A stretch of DNA of 64,000 bases from Humulus lupulus (lineage: Eukaryota; Streptophyta; Magnoliopsida; Rosales; Cannabaceae), in contig NC_084802.1 in assembly GCF_963169125.1 (NCBI RefSeq), positions 22,537,107 to 22,601,106 on the forward strand. Direction: 5' to 3'. The notes beneath the pieces were generated by a model. It saw nothing but the letters and a program-made list of their open reading frames with translations, was not told the DNA's origin and ran no database searches. The position numbers were made by a program, and so were the translations under genes. Shown here piece after piece: positions 42,169 to 55,500 of this stretch (its first letter is position 1; each line of letters starts with the position of its first letter).

Positions 42169-43212
42169 TTATAAATCCTAAAACTGGCAAATTTTATAGA
42201 AATATCTTTTTATTTACAAGATAATTTCAAATTCCTTTTATTGTGGATTTCAGAAGTAAATATCTTGACTTAATTTGTAAGGTTTACAAATAATTCCTTA
42301 TTTAGTTTGATATTATCATAATATGTTTATAAAAGGAATTTGTATATTGGTTTTATGAAGAAAATATTATGTGCTTACTCAAATTCGTTTATGGAATATT
42401 TGTCTTTTGGTTTTCGTGTTGCTCAAGTAAATAAATTTCAGAAAATACAATTTTTGAAGTAATTAATTGTTATTTCTATCTTGAGAAATTTGATCTGACA
42501 CATGTATTAGTTGTCCCCGCAAAATCCGTGTCTGTCGGATCAGAATCATCTAAAAATGGCAAATCTTCATTAATCAATAATATTTTAAAATATTCTTGCT
42601 TTTATTAGGAGATTCTTTCTCAACCTTTCCGAGCACGAAATTGACTCTATAAATAGGCATCTAAGGTCTTGATAAAAAATGAACTATTTGGTACATTGTT
42701 TGTGAGCGAATTGTAATATTTGTGAGAGTTCATATTTTGTATTCAATATCATTGTATTCACGAAATCTTGTAATAAAATAAGTGTTAGTTTTGTGGTAAG
42801 TTTATACCACTTTCATAAGTGAATACAAGTTGTAATTTGAACACAATTCTTATTGTATTCGGGAGAAGATTTTTACAAGTCTTGCATCGGGAGGATGCAA
42901 GCACTCGCTGGCCATTAAAGGGAGTTTAAGTGGTTGAGAGTTTTAATCAGAATCAAATTAGTGAAGTACAACAAAATCGCGGCAAATCTCAAGAGGGAGT
43001 CTTATTTTGTTTAAGTCAATATATTGTATTTGTGATTCTTTATTAATTTGTTTTATTCTCTAGACATGACCCTAAGGAGTAGGTTATTCGAATGAATTTC
43101 TAAATCTTGTAAAAATTCATTTTGTTCTTTACTGTTTTTGTATGGTCTGCGTTCAGTATCTGTCGTGACAAGTTCGTATTCTGTCCCGACATATGTGAAA
43201 TCTGTTTCAACA
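42169..43212 (+). repeat. SIRE-like Copia 3' LTR (about 1.04 kb)
   Basis: It follows the tract CAAAGGAGGAGA (42157-42168), which is the usual SIRE polypurine tract, and continues TTATAAATCCTAAA; the expected TG start is mutated. Inside are a TATA box (CTCTATAAATAGGC, about 42641) and AATAAAATAAG (about 42772). The end TTTCAACA is placed at 43212; CCCGACA at 43191 is the alternative. No TSD can be tested because the 5' side is missing. Confidence 0.7.
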
Positions 43213-43534
43213 TTCAATTACCATTCCACATCTTAATTAATTTACTTGATTTAATTAATTTGTTAATTATTAAAATAAGAATTTCACTTATTAATCATTG
43301 GTATAGATATTGAGTTCGTAATATTTATCCTAATTCTATATTAATGGAAACATGAAATAAGAATAAGTAATTTACCAAATTAGTTAGCTTATTTTTAATA
43401 ATTATTTATTATGCTTATTATTTATTAATTTGGAAAACAAAGCATAAACATAAACCCTATAAATATAGATACTAGATGACTCACACCGGACCAAAAATTT
43501 CAGGCTAAGGTTTTGTCATTTGAGAGAGGCAGCC
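43213..43534 (+). promoter_or_regulatory. EDD1 promoter and 5' UTR
   Basis: AT-rich sequence between the SIRE LTR and the EDD1 start, with TATAAATA at 43458-43465. Transcription would start around 43490, giving a 5' UTR of about 45 nt. The context of the start codon, GCAGCCATGG, is strong. Confidence 0.65.
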
Positions 43535-46500
43535 ATGGCTATACTGGCCTTTCCCCTGGTCATTTCCTTTCTCAAGCCCCAAGCCTCTCGCATTACCTTC
43601 CACCTCTACGCTGCCAAGTCCTTCCCTACCCGCTTCCCCAAGCCATTCGCCGCAAGCCGCCGGTTCGCAGGAACTCCCGTCTCTGCAAAAAGTGCCTCCT
43701 CGGCCACCGCGGAGGCGCCGCAGCATTCGAATTCGGAGCCACGTAAATCCTCCGTTCTTACTTTCCAGCAAGCCATTCAACGTCTCCAGGTTTGTTTGTA
43801 TTGTCTAATTGCCTCTACAGCACGAACAATTGTTTAATGTATGAACTGCACTTGCGCTTTCGTTTTGGTGGGAAAGTTTTGTAGTGTTTGTTTATCTAGA
43901 CATTTGACTTGATACATGGCATGGTAAAATTGTAGAAAAAGGGCAGTAGAAAATGAAAACTTTTCTAATTGTTGGTAGTCTTTTTTTTTTTAGTAGCTGA
44001 ATTGCTTTAAATAGTAGCAATTGAGTTTTTTGTAGTGGAATGTGGTTTTTTATTTCCTTTGAAAACGATTGGATATTATATGCATGCTTTGGCTTATCTG
44101 CAGGAATACTGGGCGTCCGTTGGATGTGCCATAATGCAATGTAGCAACACTGAGGTACATGTCATTCTTGCCCACGTTTGTCATGGCCATCTTTTTTATT
44201 TAAACCCTTTTAAATGTTGTTGTTTTGCTCCGTTCTACAAATATGTGTGTGTAATGTTTTCTTAAACAAAAGGAGTGGAGAAATTATGTCAGCTTATTGT
44301 TATTTTCACTTGTTGATGCATGTTAATTGAAAATTTATCATGACACTGTTTATGCTTTGTCTATGCACATGACCTGCATTGTGTGTATTTTTGTTTTTCA
44401 CGGCTTATTTAAGCATTTTTGGTAGTTGAACCTGTTAGTTTCTGTTTTCTATCTACTTGTATCAGTGTTTTTTACTCGTCTTTTCTTACTAAGCCTTGGT
44501 TCTATTGATCAGGTTGGTGCTGGGACTATGAATCCTTTGACTTTCTTAAGGGTTCTTGGTCCAGAACCGTGGAATGTTGCGTAAGTATGCGTAAGTTTAT
44601 AATAACTAGTACATTGGCAATACAGTTACTCAATTGTTTAGTAATTCACCTAAAATGAAGTGCTATGCCCTTTTAGCAGTATTTGCGCTTTGTCACTTAT
44701 AATCCACTGTTTTAAATGTATGGGCTAACACTTCCTGGTTGTTTTAAGCAAAACAAAGTTCCAAGTCATGTGTTAATAACGAAAAAAATAGAATGATAAT
44801 TATTTTTGTTATTATTACCTTGACATGAGCAGAATAAAGTTTAAAGCTGTTTGTTTCTTATGAAAAAACCAATCAATTTGTAATCATATTGGAAAAGATG
44901 CACACAAATTTTAATTAACTTGATTCTTTTTTGACAGAATAATTATTTGTGCAGTTTAGAGTTAAATAAATGTATGTACTCAAATCTGATTGCCTTGCAT
45001 ATGTACAAAAAGATAAAAAAATCTTTCGGGTGTTGTAAATTATTTCAAAAGAATATATTTGGGCTTTTGGGTCAATGTGTCCTTCTTGGGTTGTTTTTGT
45101 AATCTTCTAACTTTTAAATCAAAAGTTAACTTCTACAAGGTTACCTCCTATAAATGATGTGAAGGTGTTTCTTTCAAGTCTTGGCCTGTAATTATATTGT
45201 ATTGCATTTGTCCCTTGAGTGACTTGTTGCTGTGTTCTAAAATCTTTGAACATAATTTCATGAGCTAATTTGGTTTGTATTTGTCAACTTTCTATGATTA
45301 TGGGGTTTTTGTTTTTATTTCCTTTTTTTCTGTCAATTTTAATTTTTAATCTTACTTTGGTATTTAAATTGATGGTTGCATTGCTGGAGGAGCTAGGCTC
45401 TAGAGAGTTCTTAGTGTAAGTGGTTAAATGCTGTGATGAACTTCTGATGACAGATATGTTGAGCCTAGTATCCGACCAGATGATAGTCGCTATGGGGAAA
45501 ACCCCAACAGGCTCCAAAGACACACTCAATTTCAGGTAAGTTGGACTCTATATATTGACCAAGATAATTTTGGTCTAGTGAAATATGAATTCTTTTATAA
45601 CCCTTGTTCCAGTGAATTTTGTTCTTTTTTTTTTGTCAGGTTATATTAAAGCCTGATCCAGGAAATTCACAAGACCTTTTTATTGGAAGCCTTTCAGCTT
45701 TAGGTTGTAACTTCAGTCTTTTGTTTGTTGAATCAATAATCATTATAATAATCCTTATAGTAATGTCTGATAGGGTGCACCTATCATGACTTCCAATTGA
45801 ATGTTTGAATTGACGTTTTATGACTTGTTTTTTTTTATCCAGTAATTCAACTTATTTAATGAAACTTTTTATATGCATGACAGGTATTGATGTTCGTGCA
45901 CATGATATAAGGTTTGTGGAGGACAACTGGGAGAGTCCGGTAATATATTGTTATTTTTCTTTCTATGCCAAATTTTAGCAGTTCTGTTTTGTTTGTGATA
46001 TGGAATTTAACTTAAGTTTAAACCTAAGTTGCTTGTTTATGTGAATGCGTAACCTTGACAATTAAGTCTTTTACTATAAAGAACTATTTGCTAAAAATTC
46101 ATTGATGCATTACTGGATTATTTTTAGCCTGGTTGCTCTATTTATGCTGATGGAAAACTCTTTTAGGTGCTTGGTGCTTGGGGTCTGGGATGGGAAATAT
46201 GGATGGATGGGATGGAGATTACCCAATTCACCTACTTCCAGCAGGTTCTTTCTTCTATATTGAACAAACCTATGCCGTACATCAAATGCTTTTTTTTCCT
46301 GGGGGGTGGGGGTTATATTTTGCTATTTTCCACATTTTCACATCTGTATGTTTTTGTCTTTCTCTTGCCAGGCTGGAAGTCTTCAATTGTCACCAATTTC
46401 TGTTGAAATCACTTATGGCCTTGAGCGTATCCTCATGTTACTACAGGTTAGTGCTGGGAGCTTCTCTTGTTATTTTGTTTAGTTATTGCTTGCAATTAAC

Positions 46501-49500
46501 CTAGTTGGGCTAATTACTCTATTGCAGGGAGTTGACCATTTTAAGAAAATTCAGTATGCGGATGGAATTACTTATGGAGAGCTATTTATGGAGAATGAGT
46601 AAATAAGCTATTAAGCTTCTGCTTCTTTTTGTTTCTTTAATTGTTTTTTTTTTTTGGATAAATTCTTTAATTGTTATTTTGATTTCAAACGAAGTATGAA
46701 AAATTATAAATTTTTACATAATTGTTACTGTTCTTATGTTGCTGTGTCAAGGGGTGGACTAGAAATTCTAAATTTACCATTTGTTTCCCTTCATTGACAC
46801 CTATATTACAAACGTCTACCACACCTGATGATTCTGTTTCCCATTTCTCTTTATGTGCATGTACTATAATGCTTTGAAGATCAAAATATTAATGGAGCTT
46901 GCTTATTATCATTACTTTTGTTGTTGTTATTATTCGAAGACCTGGGTTTATATTTTTTGGGCTCATGTTTTTCTGTTAGAGCTTGTAGTAGCTTTTGTTT
47001 TTTACTTTTTGTTGACCTTTTGGTTGTTATATCACTTCTTTCATATCAGTCCTTAAAGTTGCATGTCATTGAAACTTTCTAGTCATAGAGATATCTGTTG
47101 TATATCTGTTTCAGGAAAGAAATGAGTGCATACTATTTAGAGCATGCCAGTGTGGAACATCTTCAGAAACACTTTGATTTTTTTGAGGAAGAATCCCGTT
47201 TCTTGCTTGCTTCTGGTCTACCAATCCCTGCGTATGTATAAGGCTTTTATTTGTATATATATACATTTATTTTTAATTCAGGAGTTGGTATTTTTAATAT
47301 GTTATTTTTTTTGAGTATTTCTTTCTTTACATGCTAGGTATGATCAGCTTCTGAAAACATCACATACTTTTAACATCTTAGACTCTAGAGGCTTTGTTGG
47401 GGTGACAGAGCGTGCTCGATATTTTGGTCGGATGCGTAGGTAAGATATCTTGATTTGTGCTGTATAAAAATTACCCCAATAATTTTGTATATTGAATCTA
47501 ATGTACTATATTCACTCTATAGCTGGGTTTTATTTTTGTTTTGAAGTAGTATTGTGTGCTTAATTTAGAGAAGTGAAGTCCAATATTATGTGTTTATAAT
47601 GTGTGAGCCTGTAATATCTTTGTTGGTTATTAGGCTTTAGTGATTTTCTTATTTTAAGTTCATCGGTGAGGATACATAGCAAAAGGTTGCTGACCATTGT
47701 TTAATGCTCGGTCGAGATTGGTTGGAGATTTTAATGGATTCATCCCTGATTCAATCACTCTGTCGTATGATGGAAGTTTTATTTCTTTAAAATTATTCAA
47801 GTTGGGTGACTCGGTTCCTCAGTCCAGAAGTGGCAGTGGAAGAGTTTGGGTGAGGAAAGTGGTAGACAGACGTTCCAATCCAATAGTAGAGGAAGGATGT
47901 GTGCCGCAGAAGGAAGCCCAAGAAGATAAAGGTGTCGAAACAGGAACTAGGCCTCCTGTTTAGATGCCGGCGCTGGTTGAGTCGGCGATGACTAGGGAAG
48001 CCGATTCGGAAGGGGGAGGAGCCACAAAATTATCAACCGAGTTTTCTCCTGATTTTCAGGAAACGAATTGCAATTCTCTGATATCTACGAGATACGAATC
48101 GAAGGATAAGGAGAAGATTTTTTTAAAAAGGAATGTTTTAAGCTCAGTTGACTTGTCAAGAATTTATAGCAGATTATAAAGTGACCTGGCCGTGAGTAAT
48201 AAAAAGAATTTCTGTACAGATACTTTGCATGGAGTGGAGACTCATTTGTTTTTTTTGAAAAAGAGACAAAGGTCAGAGAGTGACCTCTTCTCAAATAAAT
48301 TGAGAACCCTCACTTATGGCGGAGGAATACCGTGGTGACAATAAAAAACAACTCAAACGAACAAAAATAAACAAACATTGACAAACCAACACCCAAGGAC
48401 TCACACTGAACAAACTCTAATGCGCCCATAAACTACTCCACTCCCTACAAAGATCCAAAAAAGACAAACCGTCAAAGTCTATCGTTCTATACACCCAAGT
48501 TGCCACCCAGAACTTGATTTTATCCCAAAGGCTGTCCACTACAGAAGAGACATCTTCAAAGATTCTACTATTCCTCTCTAGCCAAATTGCCCAATAAGTC
48601 GCCAAAACCGTACTCTGCCACAAACGAGCCATCCTTCGCCCGCCCCCCAGATGGCACAGGAACAGTTGAGAACAAGAAGAAGGCATACACCAAGAGACCC
48701 CGAACTCTGTCAGTACTTTTACCCACACCTCCCTTGCAAGGAGACAATCTAAGAAAAGATGACGAACTGATTCTACTTCATTTTTACAGCAGACGCACCA
48801 ATTCGGCGAAAGATAATGGAAAGGTCTACGCCTCTGTAAATTCTCGTGAACGCTCACCTTATCCAAGAATAATAACCAACCAAACAATTTAACTTTATAC
48901 GGAGCAACACTCCTCCACAAAAACTTTGCCCAATCCAACTCAGGGCCTAAATGAGCATAGCTCAAGGAATGGAAGGCGGACTTACAATTAAAAACTCCAC
49001 TGGTATCGGGATTCCAATTCCTTCTGTCCTCCAAAATCGATGGGAGAGTCACCACCTGAAGCATATCCATCAATTGAACGAAATTAGTCACCTCCCAATC
49101 AAACAAGTTCCTTCTGAACCGCAAATTCCAACCTAAGGCCCCCCCTCTCGCTTCCCCGCCCAAGACTGCCAAATCTTTAATCGCACAATTCTTTGCCATG
49201 GATACCAAGAATAAATCCAGGAAGCGAGATTTCAATGTATCTTCGCCAAGCCAAACATCCTCCCAAAACCGAATCCTATCGCCCTTCCCCACCTTAAAAC
49301 AAACCATTTTCCTGTACTCCTCATACAATGCCGCAATATCCCTCCACGGACCACGAACCGACAATCTTCTTCCTCCTCCCGTATCCCAATGACCCTCATG
49401 TAATCCATACCTACTCTTCACCACCTTATACCATAAAGCCTTTCTTTCTAAAGGAAAGCGCCACAACCATTTCATAAGAAAGGCCTTGTTCCGTTTCTCA

Positions 49501-52500
49501 ATATTCCCAATACCCAGCCCTCCATGACTTCGAGACTTACAGACTTCTTGCCAAGAAACCAAATGATTGACCCCCGATTGATCTGCTCCCTCCCACAGAA
49601 AATCTCTCATAACTTTCTCTATACTCCTTGCCACATTCTTTGGAATCCGAAAAAGGGAAAGATAGTAAATCGGAATGGAAGACAGGATTGATTGAATAAG
49701 AGTCAATCTTCCACCGCGAGACAGAAAAGCACTCTTCCATCCATCCAGCCGCTTAATGCATTTTGACATCACTGGTTCCCAAAACACTTTGGTTCTTGGT
49801 GAGCCTCCCAAGGGAAGTCCCAAGTACTGAATAGGCCATTGGCCCACATCACACCCTATCTCACTAGCACGAAGATCCACTACCTCCTCGGGCAAATTGA
49901 TCCCCAACAATTGATACTTCTGCAAATTAATAGATAGCCCAGACACCTCACTAAAGACCTTCAGGATGTCAAGGAGCACCCCCAGTGACTCATCATCATT
50001 AACAAAGAAAATCGTGTCGTCTGCAAACTGAAGATGGCTAACATCAACTCCATCACTTCCCACTGTAAATCCTCTAAAAGCCAAACTACTCTTAGCCCTA
50101 TCAATCATTCTTCCCAAAACATCCACCACCAACGTGAACAAGAAAGGGGACAAGGAATCCCCTTGACGAAGACCCCTCGATCCCTTAAATTTCCCCCTAG
50201 GACGCCCATTTAAAAACACAGAGAAAGACGTAGATGACAGACATCCTTGCATCCACCGCCTCCAAACTTCTCCAAAACCTTTTTTCTGCAGAACAAAATC
50301 CAAAAAACCCCAATCCACACAATCATAAGCCTTTGTAAAGTCAATTTTAAAGACCCAACCCTTTCTACCCTTACTCCTGTAATCCTCAACCGCCTCATTT
50401 GCAACCAAAATAGTGTCCAAAATCTGCCTACCCTCCACAAAAGCTCCCTGAGAATCCGCTATTGTATCGGCCAAAACACCTCGAAGTCTACAAGCCAACA
50501 CTTTAGAGATGATTTTATACAAACTAGTGACAAGACTGATCGGTCTATAGTCCTTCACACGACAACTATTAATTTTCTTGGGAATAAGGCAAATGTAAGT
50601 TTCATTGGCTCTCCCTTGAATAATTCCATCCTTAAAGAAACCTTCCAAGACCTTCATCAGATCGCATTTGACTGTGTCCCAATTTTTCTGATAAACAGCC
50701 ATGGAGAAACCATCTGGCCCCGGTGCCTTGGACCCATCACAATCAAACATTGCCTGTCTTAACTCCTCCTCAAAAAAAAGGCCGCTCAATCAAAGAAGCC
50801 AACATAGACGGAATAGGTTCCCAAGAGATCCCGTCCACCCCAATCCATTTCCTGTAGACCGACGTATACAGGGAGGAAAAATAACCCACAATAGCCTTTT
50901 CAATATCAACGTCGTCCACCAAAACAGTTCCATCATCTTGCTCAATCCTTGAAATAAAGTTTTTAGCTTTCCGAGCACTAAGAATGTTGTGAAAGAGCTT
51001 GGAATTGGCATCCCCTTCCCTTGCCCATTGACACTTGGACTTAAGCCACACACTTCTCTCTTCCTCCAAGATCAATTGCTGCCATTCTTTTTTCAACTTT
51101 GAGCGCTCCTGACGAAATTGTTCGTTCCATAGACCCCCTTCCTCTATTCTATCCAAAGCAACCAACCTCCTTTCCATCGACTGTTTAGAATCCATTCTTA
51201 ATCGAAATGATTCCCGGCTCCACTTCTTTATTCTGTCTTTGACCAAGTCTAACTTGCACATAAACTGATACCCAGGCCACCCATGCCCCTTGGCCAGACC
51301 CCACCACTTCTTGAAAAGGCTAGGAAAATCCTTATGGTCCAACCAAGCATTATCAAATCTGAACGGGCTTGGCCCCCAAAAGGGTGGGTTTGAGTCCAAC
51401 ACCACTGGACTCTGATCCGACACAACACGAACCAACACTTCCTGCCGAACAAAAGAGTAACCCTGACCAAGCCGGAGTGTACAGGAATCTGTCTAGTCTA
51501 CAACAAATAGGATTCTGTCTATAATTAGACCACGTGAAACGCCCATTCTGAAGGTTTGGGTCGATTAATTTTAACTCTCTTATCAGTGCATCAAACCTCT
51601 TCATACTTCTTGTATTAGACTCACTATTCAATTTCTCATCCACCTTTCTGACTACATTAAAGTCGCCCCCCACACACCACTTATCACCACAAATAGTACT
51701 CAAGCCTGATAACTCATCCCAAAAACTATCTCTTTTTCCGTACACCACTGGCCCATACACACCAGTAAACCACCAAGGATTCTTCCCCTCTGCCGCAATA
51801 CAAACAGAAACGGAGAAGTCTCCCACTAAGGAATCAATAACAGAAACTGCTCTTGTGTCCCAAGCCACTAAAGTACCTCCCGATCGACCTGTAGCCTGCT
51901 GATAAATCCAAGCCCGAAATCTGGATCGCCAAATGCTTCCCACGAAACTTCTGTCTACGTTGTCCCTTTTCACCTCCTGAAGCACGATAATATCTGGACT
52001 AACTTTACAAATAGTTTCTTTAATCGCCTTCCGTTTATCTCTATTGCCACACCCCCTCACATTCCAAGACAGAATCTTCATAAATCATTATTGCACCCCA
52101 CTCCTCTCTTCTTCCTCTTTTCATAATTAACATTGAAACTCAATTTTCTAAGTTCACGAAAGCTTCTCTGAGAAAGACTAATAGAATCTCCTTCCTCCTT
52201 CTCCCCCACACCGTTCGGATACACCGAAATTCCTAATGAATCCATGGCTGTAAGGAGCCTAGAAGACTCAACCTCTTCCATCCCCAGCTTACTCCCATGA
52301 TCCCCTATCCTCCCTTGCAAAGGATCCCCTTTGTTGATAGCTAAAGGCTAAGTCAAATTCAGCCTCACTCCCTCATCCTTATTAGTCTCAATGACCTCGA
52401 ATTCTCCTTCCTTTTTTCCTTCATTCCACAAACAGCCTCCCGAAAAAACAATATCCTCCCCTTCCCTTCTTTCTCCCTCTGAATCATTTTCCTCAAAGTC

Positions 52501-55500
52501 ATCGTCCGAACTACCCGACTCAAGCTCATCAAACACCGGACAAATTAGGTCCTCGTCTTCCATAATCATGTCCTTAATATTAGTCCCCTCTTCCCATTCC
52601 TCAACTAGTAAAGAACTTCTTGGACTAAATTGAGGATGTTTCCGGGTATAGACTTTCCAGCCAGAACTATTCGTATTTGACTTTGAGTCAAACTCCTTCA
52701 AATTCTCAACCAACACACTGTGTTTCCTTGGAGTAGGCCTAGGATCTGTATCATCCCAAAACGTGATAGATCCTCTTGAGAGAGAAGTACGTGGTCTTTG
52801 CATGTGCCGAAGTGTGAACCCCAATTTAAAATTTGAATTGGGCTTACTGAAAGCTAGTTGGCCCAAACAATTATATACCAATCTTGGATTGAAGAGAGCC
52901 CAAAGAGAGCTGAAGTCTACTTTTAATGAGTATGGCCCACCCTCCAAAGTCAAAGACCAGCCGAAATTATTGACTGAAAAAGAGCTCTTATTTATCCCAT
53001 CAATATATATGTTATCAAAGCGTGGGTTTTATTGCTGTTGTAGTGTGGGATACTAGAAGTATCAAGGTCCTAGATTCATTAGTGGGTGCTTTTTCAGTGT
53101 CTATACTTGTTCATGCAAAAGGTAATCATCCTTGGTGGTTCTCAAGGATTTATGGATCGGTTCGCTATGGTAGTAGAGATGAGTTTTGGGACGAGATTGC
53201 AGGACTAAGCTCTATTTGTGGGGATACCTGGTGTGTGGGTGGTGATTTCAATGTAGTTCGTTGGGTGGAAGAGAAAGCTAACAATACTACTAATACGAGG
53301 AGTATGAAGATATTTGATGAGTTAATTAGGGAGCTTAAGCTGATTGATCCCAGACTTAATAATGGGAAATTTACATGGTCAGATTTTAGACATTGCCCCA
53401 TTTGTTGCTGGTTGGACAGATTCCTCTTTGTTAAAAACTGGACGGTGTTATATCCTTTTGTTAGACAGGAAGTGTGTGTGTGGTTGGTTTTAGATCATAG
53501 CCCGGTGATTCTGGATTCTAATCCTCCTAATTGGGGGCCTAGCCCTTTCAGATTCGACAACTTTTGGCTTGAGCATAAGGAGTTTCGTTCGAATTTCAGT
53601 CAGTGGTGGCGTTGTGCTTCGATGAGAGGTGGATCTGGAAACAATCTCATGTCAAAATTGAAAGATGTTCAGCGGAGGGTTCAAGTGTGGAGTAAAGGGG
53701 TTTATGGCCCAAGGAAGTTGGAGAAGCAGGCTCTTGAAAGACGCGTATCAGAATTGGATAGGATGGAGGAAAATGGTACTTGGGATGCTTCTCTAATCGC
53801 AGAAAGAGGAGTTAAGAAGGAGTGGCAGAATTTGGTCCTAGAAGAGGAGATAGGTAACTGGTTGAAGCTTAAGTGTCAGTGGGCCAAAGATGGGGACTCT
53901 AATTCTAGACTTTTTCATAGTATCGTGAGTGCTCGAAAAGCCAAGAATTTCATTTTCAGGATGGAGAAAGTGGACGGGACTATGCTGATTGAGGAAGGTG
54001 AGATTGTTAATGAGATTGTTAGTTTTTTTCAACATTGTATTCTTCTGTTGAGCATCAATGGAAAGGAATTCTGGGTATTGAGTGGAGAAGGCTACCTGAT
54101 TTCCTAGGTTCTTTTATTGAGAGGCCCTTTGAGGAGGAGGAGATTAAGCAAGTTGTCTTTGATTGTTCTGGCGACAAAGCACCAGGGCCTGATGGGTTTT
54201 CGTTGGTTGTGCTTCACTCTAATTGGGATGTTATTAAGGATGACTTAGTGGAGGTTTTTAAGAGGTTTCATGCAGATGGTACCATCCCGAGATTATCTAA
54301 CGAGACCTTTATTTGCCTTATTCCTAAGAAGCTAAATAGTTGTCAGGTTAATGATTTCAGACCAATAAGCCTTGTCATGTGCATGTATAAGGTTATTTCG
54401 AAAGTCTCAGCCATTAGATTGAGAGGGGTGCTTTTGGAGACTATTTCTGACACCCCAGGTGCTTTTGTAGAAGGAAGACAAATATTAGATACCGTTCTAG
54501 TGGCCAACGAAGCGGTGGAAGAGTGTCGTAGCAAAGGGAAGGGTGATTGGGTGTTCAAAATAGATTTTGAAAAGGCATATGATTGTGTGGAATGAAATTT
54601 TTTTGGATTTTGTTCTAGATCTTAAAGGTTTTGGATTTCTTTGGAGGAAGTGGATGAAGGGTTGCCTCACGGTATTTGTGAACGGTAGGCCGAGAGGTAA
54701 ATTTGGAGCCTCACGTGGGCTTCGGCAAGGAGATCCTTTATCTCATTTTTTGTTTACTCTTGTGGCTAGGGGTGAGCATCGGTCGGTTTGGGCGGTTTTT
54801 TCATAGCATAAAATCCAGAATTCGGTTTTCGGTCCGGATCGGTGCAATCCAAAAACCGACTGACCAAACCAGTTAAAAAAAAAAATCGACCGTTTTGGAC
54901 CGCGGTTTGGTCAGTTAAACCGACCAAACCGAATTTCTTATTTTTTTTTAATTTAATTTTTTTTTTTGAAAGTTTTAGTTAAAAAACTAAATTTTTTGGA
55001 TTGTTGGAATCTATTTTTGTGCATTTTTAAAACATAAATATATAAAACATAATTTCATATTTTTTTATTTAATAATTATATAATATTATATTATTATATA
55101 TTATATTGTTCGGTCAGTTTCGGTTCCGTCGGTCGGTCCGGTCAAAATTTTCAAACCGACCGAACAGTGGCGGTTTGCGCCGTTGGCAGTTTTTTCGGTG
55201 TTCGGAAGGTCGGTGTATACGGTTTTTTCGGTTCTTCGGATTTTATGCACAGCCCTACTTGTGGCGGATGTACTTGGTAGTTTGGTGGACAAAGTCAAGG
55301 TGTCGTCAGTATTCAAAGGCTTTTCAGTGGGGAAGGATAAGGTAGAAGTGAGCCATCTTCAATTTGCAGATGACACGATATTTTTTATTAATGATGAGGA
55401 ATCTCTTCAAGCCCTGCTTGATATTCTCAAGGCTTTTTCAACCATTTATGGATTGAAGATTAACTTGCAAAAGTGTCAATTGCTAGGGAATGTGGCGGAG

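Larger units (their letters stand above)
48249..53018 (-). mobile_element. LINE A: L1-type non-LTR retrotransposon, 5'-truncated
   Basis: It runs on the minus strand, ending in a poly-A seen as T8 at 48249-48256. The 3' UTR (48257-48416) resembles that of LINE B (AGTGAGG..., CCTCYGCCA). ORF1 C-terminal part and complete ORF2 are present. The 5' side stops abruptly at about 53018 against LINE B, still inside ORF1. No target duplication is visible. Confidence 0.88.

Noticed and set aside
43505..43780. Minus-strand ORF opposite EDD1 exon 1
   Set aside because: Shadow of a GC-rich transit-peptide exon; no similarity or independent signals.
48587..50952. Plus-strand ORFs across LINE A
   Set aside because: Antisense shadows of the LINE A ORF2 frame on the minus strand.
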